DNA from: SURF-24 sp964537965
GTDB taxonomy: Bacteria; Bacteroidota; Ignavibacteria; Ignavibacteriales; SURF-24
DNA length: 25,504 nucleotides
Assembly (NCBI GenBank): GCA_964537965.1
Contig: CAZIDB010000043.1
Location: forward strand, 1-25,504
Direction of reading: 5' to 3'
This document shows, piece after piece, positions 24,982 through 25,504 of this stretch. The translations under genes and the position numbers were made by a program. The stretch's first letter is position 1. Every line of letters begins with the position of its first letter. The notes below the pieces were generated by a model that had not been told where the DNA came from, ran no database searches, and worked only from the letters and a program-made list of their open reading frames with translations.

Positions 24982-25504
24982 ATGAATAAATTCTCTTTTA
25001 CTTTATATACAATTTTTATCTTCACTCTGGTTTTAACAATTCCTTCATTCAGCCGTAGTTTTCGCGTAAGTCAAATTCCTAATGGCTCTGTAAATGGCTG
25101 TGCAAATTGTCATGTTAATCCTGAAGGTGGAGGTACACGAAATGCTTTTGGAAAACTCGTAGAACAAAAATTCCTTTCAACACCAGGTGCTGGTGGACAA
25201 GTACAATGGGGACCAGTCCTTGCAAGTTATGATGCAGATGGAGACGGTATTTCTAATGGCGAAGAATTGTTAGACCCTTTTGGTGAATGGACTACAAGTC
25301 AGCCAAGTCCTGGAAATTCCTTCTTTGTTTCAAAACCGGGAGATGCTGCAAGTAAATCATTATTTAGTGCTGCATTGCAAATTACAGGAATGACACCGCA
25401 CTTAAATAAAAAATTTGAGTTAAGAGTTGTTGATAAGATGAACGGCAGAGAAGTTTTCAGGTATAAAGTTGCGTCGATTGATGCTGCAGATTTTAATGTT
25501 AATA
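24982..25504 (+). CDS. CxxCH-motif envelope protein with calcium-loop segment (3' end outside window)
   Basis: An open frame starts at the ATG 24982 after a GAAAGGA site and runs off the window, giving 174 residues so far. A signal peptide (about 1-25, ending SFSRS) precedes VNGCANCHVNPEGGG, with a canonical haem-c motif at C40-C43-H44. DADGDGISNGEELLDP (84-99) is an Asp-rich calcium-binding loop like those of thrombospondin type 3 or dockerin repeats. The C-terminal portion starts a strand-rich domain (LNKKFELRVVDKMNG). It is probably a secreted or outer-membrane-associated cytochrome-like protein, completing the redox cluster begun at 23201. Its full length and further domains are not visible. 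Confidence 0.75.
   Translation, partial: MNKFSFTLYTIFIFTLVLTIPSFSRSFRVSQIPNGSVNGCANCHVNPEGGGTRNAFGKLVEQKFLSTPGAGGQVQWGPVLASYDADGDGISNGEELLDPFGEWTTSQPSPGNSFFVSKPGDAASKSLFSAALQITGMTPHLNKKFELRVVDKMNGREVFRYKVASIDAADFNVN

Noticed and set aside
1..25504. CRISPR array, tRNA or rRNA genes
   Set aside because: No regularly spaced long direct repeats and no cloverleaf or ribosomal RNA signatures were seen on reading the sequence.

Overview
This 25.5-kb window is AT-rich bacterial DNA, most likely from the class Ignavibacteria or a close relative in the Bacteroidota/Chlorobi group. The assignment rests on gene content: a PorV/PorQ-type outer-membrane protein, a type IX secretion (T9SS) C-terminal sorting domain, a TonB-dependent receptor with a carboxypeptidase-regulatory-like N-domain, a DUF5777-type barrel, and a trimeric HydABC hydrogenase with a Rex regulator. 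A run of exactly 100 Ns (23785-23884) shows that this is a draft scaffold, possibly metagenomic.

Left region (1-8950): the 3' end of nagA is followed by a mobile-looking intergenic repeat. Then comes a seven-gene minus-strand hydrogenase locus, read from right to left: rex, hydC, hydB, hydA, a small thioredoxin-like [2Fe-2S] protein, a sensory (group C) [FeFe]-hydrogenase with a PAS domain (hydS), and a SpoIIE/PP2C-type phosphatase. The likely logic is that HydABC couples H2 turnover to NAD(H) and ferredoxin, Rex senses NADH/NAD+ at two tandem palindromic operators covering the rex promoter, and HydS plus the phosphatase form an H2- or redox-responsive signalling branch.

Middle region (9087-18354): a small membrane protein on the plus strand faces a minus-strand series of cell-surface genes. 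In transcription order these are a lipoprotein with two anti-sigma-K (RskA)-like repeats, a TonB-dependent receptor, a large secreted protein with FN3 and T9SS sorting domains, a PorV/PorQ-like protein split by a frameshift, and an IPT/TIG-propeller lipoprotein that ends at a clear terminator. This looks like one envelope assembly or uptake operon.

Right region (18520-22862): phosphate-uptake genes on the plus strand. Four TTAACA hexamers with an exact 11-bp period form a Pho box upstream of an OprP/OprO-type porin and pstS. A hairpin terminator separates pstS from pstC and pstA. pstB and phoU are not in the window.

Far right (22863-25504): a MITE-like element of about 161 bp with 17-bp terminal inverted repeats is followed by envelope redox genes: a CX4CH cytochrome-like lipoprotein, a YceI-like protein interrupted by the N gap, a DUF5777 barrel, and a CxxCH protein that runs off the end.
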